Assembly: GCF_041821065.1 (NCBI RefSeq) | Contig: NZ_JBGUAX010000002.1 | Location: 489,107-553,106, forward strand | Length of the DNA stretch: 64,000 bases | Origin: Egicoccus sp. AB-alg2 | GTDB taxonomy: Bacteria > Actinomycetota > Nitriliruptoria > Nitriliruptorales > Nitriliruptoraceae | Direction of reading: 5' to 3' | Shown: piece after piece, positions 35,355 to 43,161 of the stretch | Layout: every line of letters begins with the position of its first letter | How positions within the stretch are numbered: the first letter of the stretch is position 1 | Translations under genes and position numbers: made by a program | Notes under the pieces: model-generated | What the model saw: the letters and a program-made list of their open reading frames with translations, nothing else | What the model was told of the DNA's origin: nothing | Database searches by the model: none

Positions 35355-36227
35355 GTGTCGGCCGACGCATCCCGCATGCCGTCCGGCCGCTCACTGCGAG
35401 CACTGCGGTGGTTGCTGGGCGCAGCCGCGATCGCGGCCGTCGCCGTCGGCATCAACCTGCTGTTCGGAGCGAGCGCCACCGCCCAGGAACCCGGCCTGGG
35501 CGCCCAGTGGGCCGAGGACGAGCAGCTCGTCGATCGCGGCGCCCAACTGTTCGGTGCCAACTGCGCCCTCTGCCACGGCGAGCAGGGCCGCGGCCTCACC
35601 CAGCCGGGCCCGCAGGCCGGCCCGTCGCTGATCGGCGTCGGGGCGGCGTCGGTGGACTTCATGGTCCGCTCCGGCCGCATGCCGATGACCAACGCGCAGG
35701 ACCGCCTCCAGCGCGGCCCCAACCGGTTCAGCGAGGAGGACACCCGCGCGCTGGTCGCGTTCGTGGAGAGCCTCGCGCCCGGCGAGGGCCCCGACATCCC
35801 CGACATCGAGGGTTGGGAGGACGCCGACCTGTCGCACGGCCTGGAGCTGTTCACCCGCAACTGCGCCGCCTGTCACGGTCCCACCGCCCAGGGCATCGCG
35901 GTCGGCCAGCGCGACATCTCGTCGAGCCTCGACGTGGTCCCGCCGCTGGAGATCGCCGAGGCCGTCCGCTCCGGGCCCGGCGTCATGCCCCGCTTCCTCG
36001 AGGACACCCTGAGCGACGAGGACCTGCGGGCGGTGACCGCCTGGGTCATGGACCTGCGCGAACGCGAGGCCCCCGGGGGCTGGTCCTTCGGGCGCTCAGG
36101 CCCGGTCGCCGAGGGTGCCATCGCCATCATCGTCGGGCTGGGCCTGCTCGCGATCGTGATGTACCTGCTCGGCGAGAAGGCCCACGACGAGTACGACGAG
36201 GTGGAGGAATACCGTGGCGAGCGGTGA
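35355..36227 (+). CDS. qcrC: Diheme cytochrome c subunit of the bc1 complex
   Basis: A 290-residue actinobacterial QcrC. An N-terminal membrane anchor (residues 18-40) and a C-terminal helix (about 256-276) hold two extracytoplasmic cytochrome c domains with heme sites NCALCHGE (CxxCH, residues 70-74) and NCAACHGP (170-174). The tandem hemes let actinobacterial bc1 pass electrons directly to cytochrome aa3 without soluble cytochrome c. The GTG at 35355 has AAAGGTGAGG upstream; an in-frame GTG at 35346 overlaps that ribosome binding site. Its 3' end overlaps the qcrA start by 14 bases. Confidence 0.93.
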   Translation: MSADASRMPSGRSLRALRWLLGAAAIAAVAVGINLLFGASATAQEPGLGAQWAEDEQLVDRGAQLFGANCALCHGEQGRGLTQPGPQAGPSLIGVGAASVDFMVRSGRMPMTNAQDRLQRGPNRFSEEDTRALVAFVESLAPGEGPDIPDIEGWEDADLSHGLELFTRNCAACHGPTAQGIAVGQRDISSSLDVVPPLEIAEAVRSGPGVMPRFLEDTLSDEDLRAVTAWVMDLREREAPGGWSFGRSGPVAEGAIAIIVGLGLLAIVMYLLGEKAHDEYDEVEEYRGER

Positions 36228-37128
36228 GCAGACCCGCACCCGCGGCGAGCAGTGGCGCGCCCAGCGCGAGCGGCAGGACCGCGGTGCGCGCCTGGCCGCC
36301 ATCTGCTTCGTCGTGGCGATCTTCGCGGCCTTCGGCCTCATGGCGGTCTACATCGCCGGCGGACAGACCCAACTCGAGGGCCTGCTGCTCTTCATCGCCT
36401 TCGGTGCCGTCGGCGCGGGCCTGGGGATCTGGGGCAAGCGGGTCGTCGGCCCCAAGATCGTCGTCGAGGAGCGCTACCCGATGCGCTCCACCGACCAGGC
36501 CCGCGACGAGTTCGAGGCCGCCTACGAGGAGTCGCTGGGCGAGGCCGTCGTCGGCGGCCGGCGACGGTTCCTGCTGCGGCTGCTGGCCGGCGCCGGCGCC
36601 TCGCTCGGCCTCGCGCTGCTGGTGCCGCTGCGCTCCCTGGGGCCCGGCCCCGGACGCGACCTCTTCGTCACCGAGTGGGAGCCAGGCCGTCGGCTCGTCG
36701 ACGCCGGCGGCACCCCGATCCTGGCCGCCCAGATGGCGGCCGACGAGGTCCGCACCGTCTTCCCGGAGGGCGCCGAGGGCGACGCCAAGGCGCAGGCGTT
36801 GCTGATCGGTACCCGCCCCGACCAGCTGCAGCGCGACGAGCTACCCGCGGAGACCGTGGGCGACCTGGTGTGCTACTCGAAGATCTGCACGCACGCCGGC
36901 TGCCCGGTGGGGCTCTACCGCGCGTCGGTCGGCGAGCTGATCTGCCCCTGCCACCAGTCGACGTTCGACGTCAACCGCGCCGCCGTGGTCGTGTCCGGCC
37001 CGGCCGGCCGGGGACTGCCGCAGCTGCCGCTGGGCGTGGACGACGAGGGCTACCTGATCGCCACCGGCGACTTCAACGAACCGGTCGGTCCGTCGTTCTG
37101 GAACATGACGCACGACGTGGACGTGTGA
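36214..37128 (+). CDS. qcrA: Rieske iron-sulfur subunit of the bc1 complex
   Basis: A 304-residue QcrA with the three transmembrane helices usual in actinobacteria (about residues 26-50, 55-75 and 119-140) and a periplasmic Rieske domain. The 2Fe-2S ligands are Cys225 and His227 in ICTHAGC, and Cys244 and His247 in ICPCHQST; Cys230 and Cys246 would form the structural disulfide. It accepts electrons from menaquinol and hands them to the QcrC hemes. It starts at a GTG within the end of qcrC and is followed 10 bp later by qcrB, giving the order qcrCAB. Confidence 0.94.
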   Translation: MASGEQTRTRGEQWRAQRERQDRGARLAAICFVVAIFAAFGLMAVYIAGGQTQLEGLLLFIAFGAVGAGLGIWGKRVVGPKIVVEERYPMRSTDQARDEFEAAYEESLGEAVVGGRRRFLLRLLAGAGASLGLALLVPLRSLGPGPGRDLFVTEWEPGRRLVDAGGTPILAAQMAADEVRTVFPEGAEGDAKAQALLIGTRPDQLQRDELPAETVGDLVCYSKICTHAGCPVGLYRASVGELICPCHQSTFDVNRAAVVVSGPAGRGLPQLPLGVDDEGYLIATGDFNEPVGPSFWNMTHDVDV

Positions 37129-37138
37129 GGAGCCAGCC

Positions 37139-38509
37139 GTGAGCGCCACGCAGACCCGACGCCGCCAGAGCCCCGTCGACGACCTCGCCCGCTGGCTCGA
37201 CGACCGCCTCCGCCTCGCCGAGGGGTCGAAGAAATACCTCAACAAGGCCTTCCCCGCGCACTGGTCGTTCCTGCTCGGCGAGGTCGCGCTGTTCTCCCTC
37301 GTCGTGCTGCTGTTCACCGGCACGTTCCTGGCCCTGTTCTACACCCCGGACGCGCGACTCGTGGTCTACGAGGGTCCGTACGTGCCGCTGCAGGGCATGG
37401 AGATCTCGGCCGCCTACGAGTCGACGCTGCGGCTGTCGTTCGAGGTCCGCGCCGGCCTGCTCATGCGCCAGATCCACCACTGGGCGGCGCTGGTGTTCGT
37501 GGCCGCGATCGTCGCGCACATGCTGCGGGTGTTCTTCACCGGCGCGTTCCGACGGCCGCGTGAGATCAACTGGGTCATCGGCGTCGGCCTGCTGCTGCTG
37601 TCGTTCGCGGCCGGCTTCACCGGCTACTCGCTGCCCGACGACCTGCTCAGCGGCACCGGGCTGCGCATCGGCTACTCGGTGGTGTTGGGCATCCCCTTCG
37701 TCGGTCCGCTGCTCGGCTTCCTGCTGCTGGGCGGCGAGTACCCGGGCACCGACACGATCAGCCGCCTGCACATCGCCCACGTCATGCTCATCCCGGCCGG
37801 CCTGCTCGGCCTCCTCGGCGCCCACCTCGCCATCCTGATCCGGCAGAAGCACACCCACAAACCCAGCAGCCTGGCCCGCGAGGACAACGTGGTCGGCGAG
37901 CCGCTGTTCCCGAGCCAGACGCTGACGACGTTGTCGCTCGGCGCCTTCACCATCGCGGTGCTGTGCCTGCTGGGCGGTCTGTTCGAGATCAACCCGGTGT
38001 GGCTGTACGGCACGTACGAGCCCTACGAGGTCTTCGCCCCGGCGCAGCCGGACTGGTACATGGGCTGGACCGAGGGACTGGTCCGGCTGTGGCCGGCCTG
38101 GGAGTGGACGATCCTCGGGGTCACGATCACGTCGACGTTCCTGCCGGCCGTCGGCATCGGCGGGCTGATCTTCACGGTGATGTTCGCCTGGCCGTGGATC
38201 GACCGGAAGTGGGTCGGCAAGGACGACCTCGAGCACCACCTGCTCGAGCGTCCGCGCGACAACCCGCTGCGGACGGGCATCGGCGTCGCGGCCCTCGCCC
38301 TGATGGCGGTGATCTTCGTCGCCGGCTCCAACGACGTGATCGCGTCCAACCTGGAGATGGGGCTGCAGACGCTCACGGTCGTGTTGCGGATCGCCTGCTT
38401 CGTGGTGCCGCCGATCGCGGGCTGGATCGCCTACCGGATCGCGCTGTCGTTGCAGCGCAGCGAACAGCCGGTCCCGATGCGCGAGGAGTCCGCGGTGGAG
38501 TCGGCCTGA
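37139..38509 (+). CDS. qcrB: Cytochrome b subunit of the bc1 complex
   Basis: A 456-residue QcrB with eight or more helices. The heme-ligand helices are visible as RQIHHWAALVFVAAIVAHMLRVF and LHIAHVMLIPAGLLGLLGAHLAIL, and the quinol-site loop region includes GYSLPDDLLSGTGLRIGYS. It oxidises menaquinol and carries electrons across the membrane through two b hemes. It is shorter than mycobacterial QcrB (about 540 residues), lacking much of the C-terminal extension. The GTG at 37139 has GTGAGGAGCC upstream. The next gene begins at the base after the stop. Confidence 0.94.
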   Translation: MSATQTRRRQSPVDDLARWLDDRLRLAEGSKKYLNKAFPAHWSFLLGEVALFSLVVLLFTGTFLALFYTPDARLVVYEGPYVPLQGMEISAAYESTLRLSFEVRAGLLMRQIHHWAALVFVAAIVAHMLRVFFTGAFRRPREINWVIGVGLLLLSFAAGFTGYSLPDDLLSGTGLRIGYSVVLGIPFVGPLLGFLLLGGEYPGTDTISRLHIAHVMLIPAGLLGLLGAHLAILIRQKHTHKPSSLAREDNVVGEPLFPSQTLTTLSLGAFTIAVLCLLGGLFEINPVWLYGTYEPYEVFAPAQPDWYMGWTEGLVRLWPAWEWTILGVTITSTFLPAVGIGGLIFTVMFAWPWIDRKWVGKDDLEHHLLERPRDNPLRTGIGVAALALMAVIFVAGSNDVIASNLEMGLQTLTVVLRIACFVVPPIAGWIAYRIALSLQRSEQPVPMREESAVESA

Positions 38510-38926
38510 GTGACGGTCTTCCACCGGTACCTCGGTGCCCTGCTCGTCCTGCTCTTCGTCGTGCTGTTCGTGTGGGGCATCACCCTGCGGGTCCTGCGCC
38601 GTGACGAGGGCCCGGCCTCGCTGTGGGTCGTCCAGCACTGGACGGAGAACCTGCTGGTCGTCCAGACCGTGCTGGGCATCGTGCTGCTGCTGCTCGGCCG
38701 GCGCGTGTTCGTCCAGCCCGACGCGTGGCTGCACTACCTCTACGGCTCGCTGTTCCCGCTCATCGCCGTGGTCGGTGGGCGCATCGCCGGGCTGCGGCGC
38801 GAACGCTACGAGTACCTCGGCCTGGCCTGGGGGGCGTTGTTCGCGCTCGGCCTGACGTTGCGGGCGCTGCAGACCGGCTGCGGGTACACCGTCGGCGAGA
38901 TAGCCCGGTGCCTGCGCCTGTCCTGA
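38510..38926 (+). CDS. Small membrane protein linked to qcrCAB
   Basis: A 138-residue protein with about four helices (YLGALLVLLFVVLFVWGITL; NLLVVQTVLGIVLLLLG; LYGSLFPLIAVVGG; LAWGALFALGLTL). Histidines lie at the ends of helices (QHW, LHY), and a Cys is near the C-terminus. Its GTG directly abuts the qcrB stop, with no spacing, so it is translated with the bc1 complex. I do not recognise the family. It could be an assembly factor or an accessory subunit of the bc1-aa3 supercomplex; that is inference from position only. Confidence 0.65.
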   Translation: MTVFHRYLGALLVLLFVVLFVWGITLRVLRRDEGPASLWVVQHWTENLLVVQTVLGIVLLLLGRRVFVQPDAWLHYLYGSLFPLIAVVGGRIAGLRRERYEYLGLAWGALFALGLTLRALQTGCGYTVGEIARCLRLS

Positions 38927-39047
38927 CGGCCGGGCGGACGGGAAGTTCGGGCCAGCCGGACGCGTTGATGCTGACGAACCCCCGACGGCCACGCATGGCG
39001 CCGCGCGTGAGCCGTGACCCGACGCTTCCCGACCTCCGGAGTTCCTG

Positions 39048-39656
39048 GTGACCCTGCGTTTCGGCATCACGTTCGACTACCTGTGCCCCTTCGCCCGCAA
39101 CGCCAACGAACACGTCGTCACCGCCCTGCGCGGTGGTTCCGACTGGGACGTCGACTGGGTCCCGTACAGCCTCGCCCAGGGGCACGTCGAGGAGGGCCAG
39201 ACCGACGTCTGGGACCTCGACGACCCCCACGGCGCGTCCGGCATCCTGGCGCTGCAGGTGGGCCTGTACGTGCGCGACCGTGCACCCGAGCGCTTCCTCG
39301 ACGCACACGAGGCCCTGTTCGCCGCCCGGCACGACCACGGTGGCGACCTGAAGGACCCCGAGGTGCTCGCCCGCGCCCTGCGAGCCGTCGGCCTGGACGC
39401 CGACGCGATCCTCGCCGACGTCCGCGAGGGCGAGGTCCTCGAGCAGCTGCGCAAGGAGCACGAGGCCGGTGTGCGCGACCACGACGTCTGGGGCGTGCCG
39501 ACCTTCATCGCGGGTGACCGCGCCGTGTTCGTCCGCCTCATGGACCGTCCCGAAGGCGACGTGGCCCGCGCGACCCGCAGCATCGAGCAGGTCGTCGACC
39601 TGGTGGTCAACGCACCGATGCTGCACGAGTTCAAGCAGACCGACCTCCCCCGCTGA
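39048..39656 (+). CDS. DsbA-family (FrnE/HCCA-isomerase-like) oxidoreductase
   Basis: A 202-residue thioredoxin-fold protein with the inserted helical domain of the DsbA family. The active-site position reads DYLCPFARNAN: a single cysteine replaces the CxxC pair, as in 2-hydroxychromene-2-carboxylate-isomerase-like and glutathione- or mycothiol-linked members. The cis-proline loop VWGVPTFIAG is present. No signal peptide, so cytoplasmic. It probably works on a thiol or mycothiol conjugate; substrate unknown. The GTG at 39048 follows GGAG. It ends at a hairpin shared with the ACT-domain gene. Confidence 0.82.
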   Translation: MTLRFGITFDYLCPFARNANEHVVTALRGGSDWDVDWVPYSLAQGHVEEGQTDVWDLDDPHGASGILALQVGLYVRDRAPERFLDAHEALFAARHDHGGDLKDPEVLARALRAVGLDADAILADVREGEVLEQLRKEHEAGVRDHDVWGVPTFIAGDRAVFVRLMDRPEGDVARATRSIEQVVDLVVNAPMLHEFKQTDLPR

Positions 39657-39665
39657 CGCGGCGGT

Positions 39666-39689
39666 GCGGCGCGCCTCGCGGCGCGCCGC
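39666..39689. terminator. Bidirectional terminator (DsbA-like / ACT)
   Basis: Perfect 10-bp stem GCGGCGCGCC / GGCGCGCCGC with a 4-base loop TCGC, filling the gap between two convergent stops. Confidence 0.7.
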
Positions 39690-40064
39690 TCAGCCGCCGA
39701 GGATCTCGCGGGCCCGGACCACGTCGTCGGCCACGACCACGAGGTGGCTGCCGGCGGCGATGTAGGCCTGCTCGATGTTGACGCCGGCGTCGGCCAGACG
39801 CCGGCACGCCGCACCGAGCTGGCCCGGCTCGTCGGGCAGCGCGACCACGGCGACGTCGCGGGACGCCTTGACGTCGAAGCCGGCCTCGCGCAGCAGTTGC
39901 ACGGCGTCGTCGGCGCGATCCACCAGCACGTGCACCAACCCCTTGCCGCGGCCGGTGAACGCGCTGATGGCCTCGATGTTGATGCCCGCGTCGCCGAGGG
40001 TCTCGCCCAGACGCGCCAGCACGCCCGGCTCGTCGTCGGGGATGATGACCAGGTCCTTGCGCAC
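39690..40064 (-). CDS. Tandem ACT-domain protein
   Basis: A 124-residue protein of two ACT modules: LVIIPDDEPGVLARLGETLGDAGINIEAIS (residues 5-33) and VVALPDEPGQLGAACRRLADAGVNIEQAY (about 75-104). ACT domains bind amino acids or small effectors. Stand-alone pairs like this are probably amino-acid-responsive regulatory proteins; no catalytic domain is fused and the ligand is unknown. Starts at GTG 40064. Not obviously co-transcribed with a neighbour; the tRNA-Asn lies divergently. Confidence 0.8.
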   Translation of the reverse strand: MRKDLVIIPDDEPGVLARLGETLGDAGINIEAISAFTGRGKGLVHVLVDRADDAVQLLREAGFDVKASRDVAVVALPDEPGQLGAACRRLADAGVNIEQAYIAAGSHLVVVADDVVRAREILGG

Positions 40065-40222
40065 GGGCGGCCTCGCAGATCGGTGGCGGCCCAGGCTACT
40101 CGCCTCGCCCGACGGGCCGACGCCCTCGATGCCCGCATTCGAAGCCCGGCCCCGCCGTTGCTACACTGCCCGCCGCGCTCGGCGCCCGCTCTGCGGGGTC
40201 ATCCCTCGCAAGCGACTCCCGG

Positions 40223-40295
40223 TCCGGGGTAGCTCAGTTGGCAGAGCGTTCGACTGTTAATCGAAATGTCGCCGGTTCGAGCCCGGCCCCCGGAG
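40223..40295 (+). tRNA. tRNA-Asn (anticodon GTT)
   Basis: Acceptor TCCGGGG/CCCCGGA, D stem GCTC/GAGC, anticodon stem TTCGA/TCGAA with loop CTGTTAA, and T arm GCCGG-TTCGAGC-CCGGC. Discriminator G. The 3' CCA is not fully encoded (CCT follows), unlike the tRNA-Met. A TACACT box near 40161 may be the -10. Confidence 0.95.
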
Positions 40296-40306
40296 CCTCG
40301 CACGTC

Positions 40307-40335
40307 ACGACGGCCGCCCCCTGGGCGGCCGTCGT
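40307..40335. terminator. Terminator between tRNA-Asn and the convergent MDR gene
   Basis: Perfect 13-bp stem ACGACGGCCGCCC / GGGCGGCCGTCGT around a 3-base loop, followed on the plus strand by CGTGTTC. Confidence 0.75.
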
Positions 40336-40359
40336 CGTGTTCGGGGCGCGACCGATCGG

Positions 40360-41325
40360 TCAGCCGGGGCGGCTCAGCACCAGCTTGCCGAACAGCTCCC
40401 CGCGGACCATGCGCTCGAACGCCGCGCGGCCCTGCTCCATCGGCAGCACGTCGTCGATCAGCGGTCGGACCCCGGTCGCGTCCAGGAGTTGCACCAGCCG
40501 CTGCAGCTCCTGGCGGGTCCCCATCGTGGAACCGACCACCCGCAGCTGGCGGTAGAACACGCGCGCGAGGTCGGCGGGCGGGTTCGGCCCCGAGGTCGCC
40601 CCGGCGACCACCACCACGCCGCCCGGTTCGAGGGCGCGCAGCGAATGCTTCCAGGTCGCCTCGCCGACCGTCTCCAGCACCGCATCGACACGGCCGGGTA
40701 GCCGCTCTCCCGCCGCCACCCCGACGTGGGCGCCGAGCTCCTGGGCCCGCTTCAGCTTCGTCTCGTCACGGCTGGTCACCGTCACGTGCAGCCCGGCGGC
40801 ACGGGCCAGCAGGATCGCGGCCGTGGCGACGCCACCACCGGCACCCTGGATCAGGACCCGGTCGCCCGGGCGCAGCTCACCACGGGTGAACAGCATCCGG
40901 TAGGCGGTCAGGTAGGCCGTGGGCAGGCAGGCCGCCTCCTCGAACGAGAGGCTGGCCGGCTTGGGGACGAGGTTGCGTGCCGGCACCGCCACCACGTCCG
41001 CGAACGTGCCGTCGTAGCGCTCGGAGAGGATGTTGAAGTCGTGCGCGAGGGTCTCGTCGCCGTCGGGGGTTGCGATGACGGCGTGGACGACGACCTCGCG
41101 GCCGTCGGCGGTGAGTCCCGCGGCGTCGCAGCCGAGCACGATGGGGAACCGGTCGGGGTCGATGCCGACCCCGCGCAGCGTCCAGACGTCGTGGTGGTTC
41201 AGGCTCGCGGCGCGCACGCGAACGAGCTCCCACCCGGGTGGTGGCGCGGGGTCGGGGTGCTCGCCCAGGGCGAGGCCGCCGAGCGGGTCGTCGGAGCTTG
41301 CGGTGGTGGCGGTGATGGCGAACAT
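40360..41325 (-). CDS. Zinc-binding/quinone-oxidoreductase-type MDR dehydrogenase
   Basis: A 321-residue medium-chain dehydrogenase/reductase. A GroES-like N-domain (residues 1-130; VRVRAASLNHHDVWTLRGVG, IVLGCDAAGLTADG) is followed by a Rossmann domain with VLIQGAGGGVATAAILLARAAG, typical of NADPH-binding quinone-reductase-like members. The structural-zinc Cys cluster is absent. The conserved Asn-His-His-Asp near residue 45 is the usual substrate-pocket motif. It likely reduces an activated alkene or quinone. The ATG at 41325 faces the macro-domain gene across an 80-bp divergent gap. Confidence 0.85.
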   Translation of the reverse strand: MFAITATTASSDDPLGGLALGEHPDPAPPPGWELVRVRAASLNHHDVWTLRGVGIDPDRFPIVLGCDAAGLTADGREVVVHAVIATPDGDETLAHDFNILSERYDGTFADVVAVPARNLVPKPASLSFEEAACLPTAYLTAYRMLFTRGELRPGDRVLIQGAGGGVATAAILLARAAGLHVTVTSRDETKLKRAQELGAHVGVAAGERLPGRVDAVLETVGEATWKHSLRALEPGGVVVVAGATSGPNPPADLARVFYRQLRVVGSTMGTRQELQRLVQLLDATGVRPLIDDVLPMEQGRAAFERMVRGELFGKLVLSRPG

Positions 41326-41405
41326 GTGGCCACCCTAGACACCGACGACGCGCCGGGCGTCAGCGGCAGACGTCCCAGCGGCCGCGGCACGACGAGGAGA
41401 CCGCC

Positions 41406-41960
41406 ATGGAGCACACGATCCGGAGCACCCGGCTGGTGGCGGTGCGCGGGGATCTGACGCGCCAGGACGTGGACGCGATCGTCAACGCCGCCAACGTGCA
41501 CCTGCGTCACGGGGGCGGGGTCGCCGGCGCGATCTGCCGCGCCGCCGGGCCGGACGTGCAGGCGGAGTCCGACGCCTGGGTCCGAGCGCACGGCCCGCTG
41601 CACGACGGCCAGGCCGCCGTGACGAGCGCCGGACGGTTACCGGCCGCGGCGGTCGTCCACGTCGCCGGGCCCGTGTACGACGCCGGCCGGGACGACAACC
41701 AGCCGCGGCTGCGTGCCGCCGTGACCGCCGCGCTCGACGCCACCGCCGAGCGGGGTCTGCGGACGGTCGCGTTCCCGGCCATCTCGGCCGGCATCTACGG
41801 CTATCCGCGCGACGAGGCGACGCGGGTCGTGGTGGAGGCGGCGGCCGCCTGGGTCGACGAGCACCCCGGGATGCTCGACGAGATCCGGCTGGTGGGCTAC
41901 GACGACGCGGCCCACGACGACTTCACCGCCGCCCTGGCGGGCCTTGCCGCGCCGGGCTGA
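41406..41960 (+). CDS. Macro-domain protein (O-acetyl-ADP-ribose deacetylase type)
   Basis: A 184-residue stand-alone macro domain. The ADP-ribose-binding motifs are clear: GDLTRQDVDAIVNAANVHLRHGGGVAGAI at residues 15-43, then AVVHVAGPVYD, and FPAISAGIYGYP near the end. MacroD-like enzymes remove ADP-ribose from proteins, nucleic acids or O-acetyl-ADP-ribose. GAGGAGA precedes the ATG. Its last 38 bp overlap the 3' end of the convergent glycosyltransferase gene. No ADP-ribosyltransferase or sirtuin is adjacent. Confidence 0.9.
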   Translation: MEHTIRSTRLVAVRGDLTRQDVDAIVNAANVHLRHGGGVAGAICRAAGPDVQAESDAWVRAHGPLHDGQAAVTSAGRLPAAAVVHVAGPVYDAGRDDNQPRLRAAVTAALDATAERGLRTVAFPAISAGIYGYPRDEATRVVVEAAAAWVDEHPGMLDEIRLVGYDDAAHDDFTAALAGLAAPG

Positions 41961-43161
41961 CCAGCGCGACCGGCAGGTGGGCGTCCGGACCGCCTGCCGC
42001 TGGCCGCTCCCCCGCCAGGACCTGCTCGACCAGCGCCGCCGCCACGTGCGGACCCAGGTGGGACGCCTGGGCGGCCAGCCGTCGGACCGCGACTCGTGGG
42101 CGCGGATCCGCCAGGGCACGCGCCACCCGCCAGCGCAGCCGGCGTGGGGACAGGCGGGCAGGCGCCAGCACGCTGGCGACCCCCGCCTCGCGCAGCCTGG
42201 CCGCGGCCTCCCGCTGGTCGCCCTGGAGCGGGACGACGACCAGCGGCACCCCGGCCGCGGCCGCCTTGGAGACGAAACCACCGCCACCCGGTCCGACCGC
42301 CAGGGCGGCGCCGGCCAGCAGCGGCGCGTGGGGGCCCCGCCCGACGACCAGCCGCTGGCCCGCGCGCGGGTGCAGATCTCCCGAGGTGACGACCAGCCGC
42401 ACGTCGAGGTCGCACAGGCCGGCCAGCGCCGTCCGCCCGAGGCCACCGGAGACGCCCGTGGCGGTGGAGTCGGTGACGACCACCAGCGGCTCGTCGCCCT
42501 CGGGGGGCGCGAGCGGTGGCAGGTCGGGCTCGACGGCCAGCGGGCCGACGACGTGGACCCGTTCCGGCCACGCCCGCCGGCGCCGCTCCAGTGCGGGCAG
42601 CGTGGCCACCAGGCGCAGCAGCGGTTCCACGCGCCGGTCCAGCCCGATGCGCCGCGCCGCAGCCGCCGCCTGACGTCGGCCGAGCGCGAGCGACCGCTGT
42701 TGCTGCACGTGGATGCGCCGATCGTCGAGCCGACGCAGCGGATGGCGCGCCGGCGCCCGCCCGAGCCCGACGGGTGGGAGGTCGGGCGCCGGGTCGGGCA
42801 GGTGGTGGGGCACCACCTCGACCCACGGCCGCCCGAGCAACTGCGCGGCGAACCCGCCGGCGTTGGTCAGGACGTCGGCCACGACCAGGTCCGGAGGATG
42901 GATCGACAGCGCATCGGCCAGTGCGACCGCCATGTCCGCGCCACGCGTCCACAGCAGGTGCCCGAGATCGCCGTCCTGCGACGTGGGGGCCAGCTGTGGC
43001 AGCTCGCGGAAGGCGCAGCCGTGCGCGGCCGCGAGCGCCGCGTGCCCCGCACCGCTGCAGAAGACGACCTCGTGGCCGCGCTCGGCGAGCGCCGAGGCCA
43101 CACCCAGCGTGGGCAGTGCGTGGCCGGCGTCCGGGCCGGAGACGACCGCGATGCGGCTCAC
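41923..43161 (-). CDS. Glycosyltransferase, UDP-glycosyltransferase/MGT-like (GT1)
   Basis: A 412-residue GT-B protein. The N-terminal half begins SRIAVVSGPDAGHALPTLGVASALAERGHEVVFCSG, typical of GT1 macrolide/flavonoid-type glycosyltransferases. The C-terminal donor domain has VVTDSTATG and the nucleotide-sugar region HAPLLAGAALAVGPGGGGFVSKAAAAGVPLVVVPLQGDQREAAARL (a variant of the usual HCGxGT...P..DQ pattern). Acceptor unknown. The GTG at 43161 overlaps the stop of the MocR gene by four bases, suggesting co-expression. The C-terminal ~25 residues are Pro/Arg-rich and overlap the macro-domain gene antisense. Confidence 0.8.
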   Translation of the reverse strand: MSRIAVVSGPDAGHALPTLGVASALAERGHEVVFCSGAGHAALAAAHGCAFRELPQLAPTSQDGDLGHLLWTRGADMAVALADALSIHPPDLVVADVLTNAGGFAAQLLGRPWVEVVPHHLPDPAPDLPPVGLGRAPARHPLRRLDDRRIHVQQQRSLALGRRQAAAAARRIGLDRRVEPLLRLVATLPALERRRRAWPERVHVVGPLAVEPDLPPLAPPEGDEPLVVVTDSTATGVSGGLGRTALAGLCDLDVRLVVTSGDLHPRAGQRLVVGRGPHAPLLAGAALAVGPGGGGFVSKAAAAGVPLVVVPLQGDQREAAARLREAGVASVLAPARLSPRRLRWRVARALADPRPRVAVRRLAAQASHLGPHVAAALVEQVLAGERPAAGGPDAHLPVALVSPARQGPPGRR

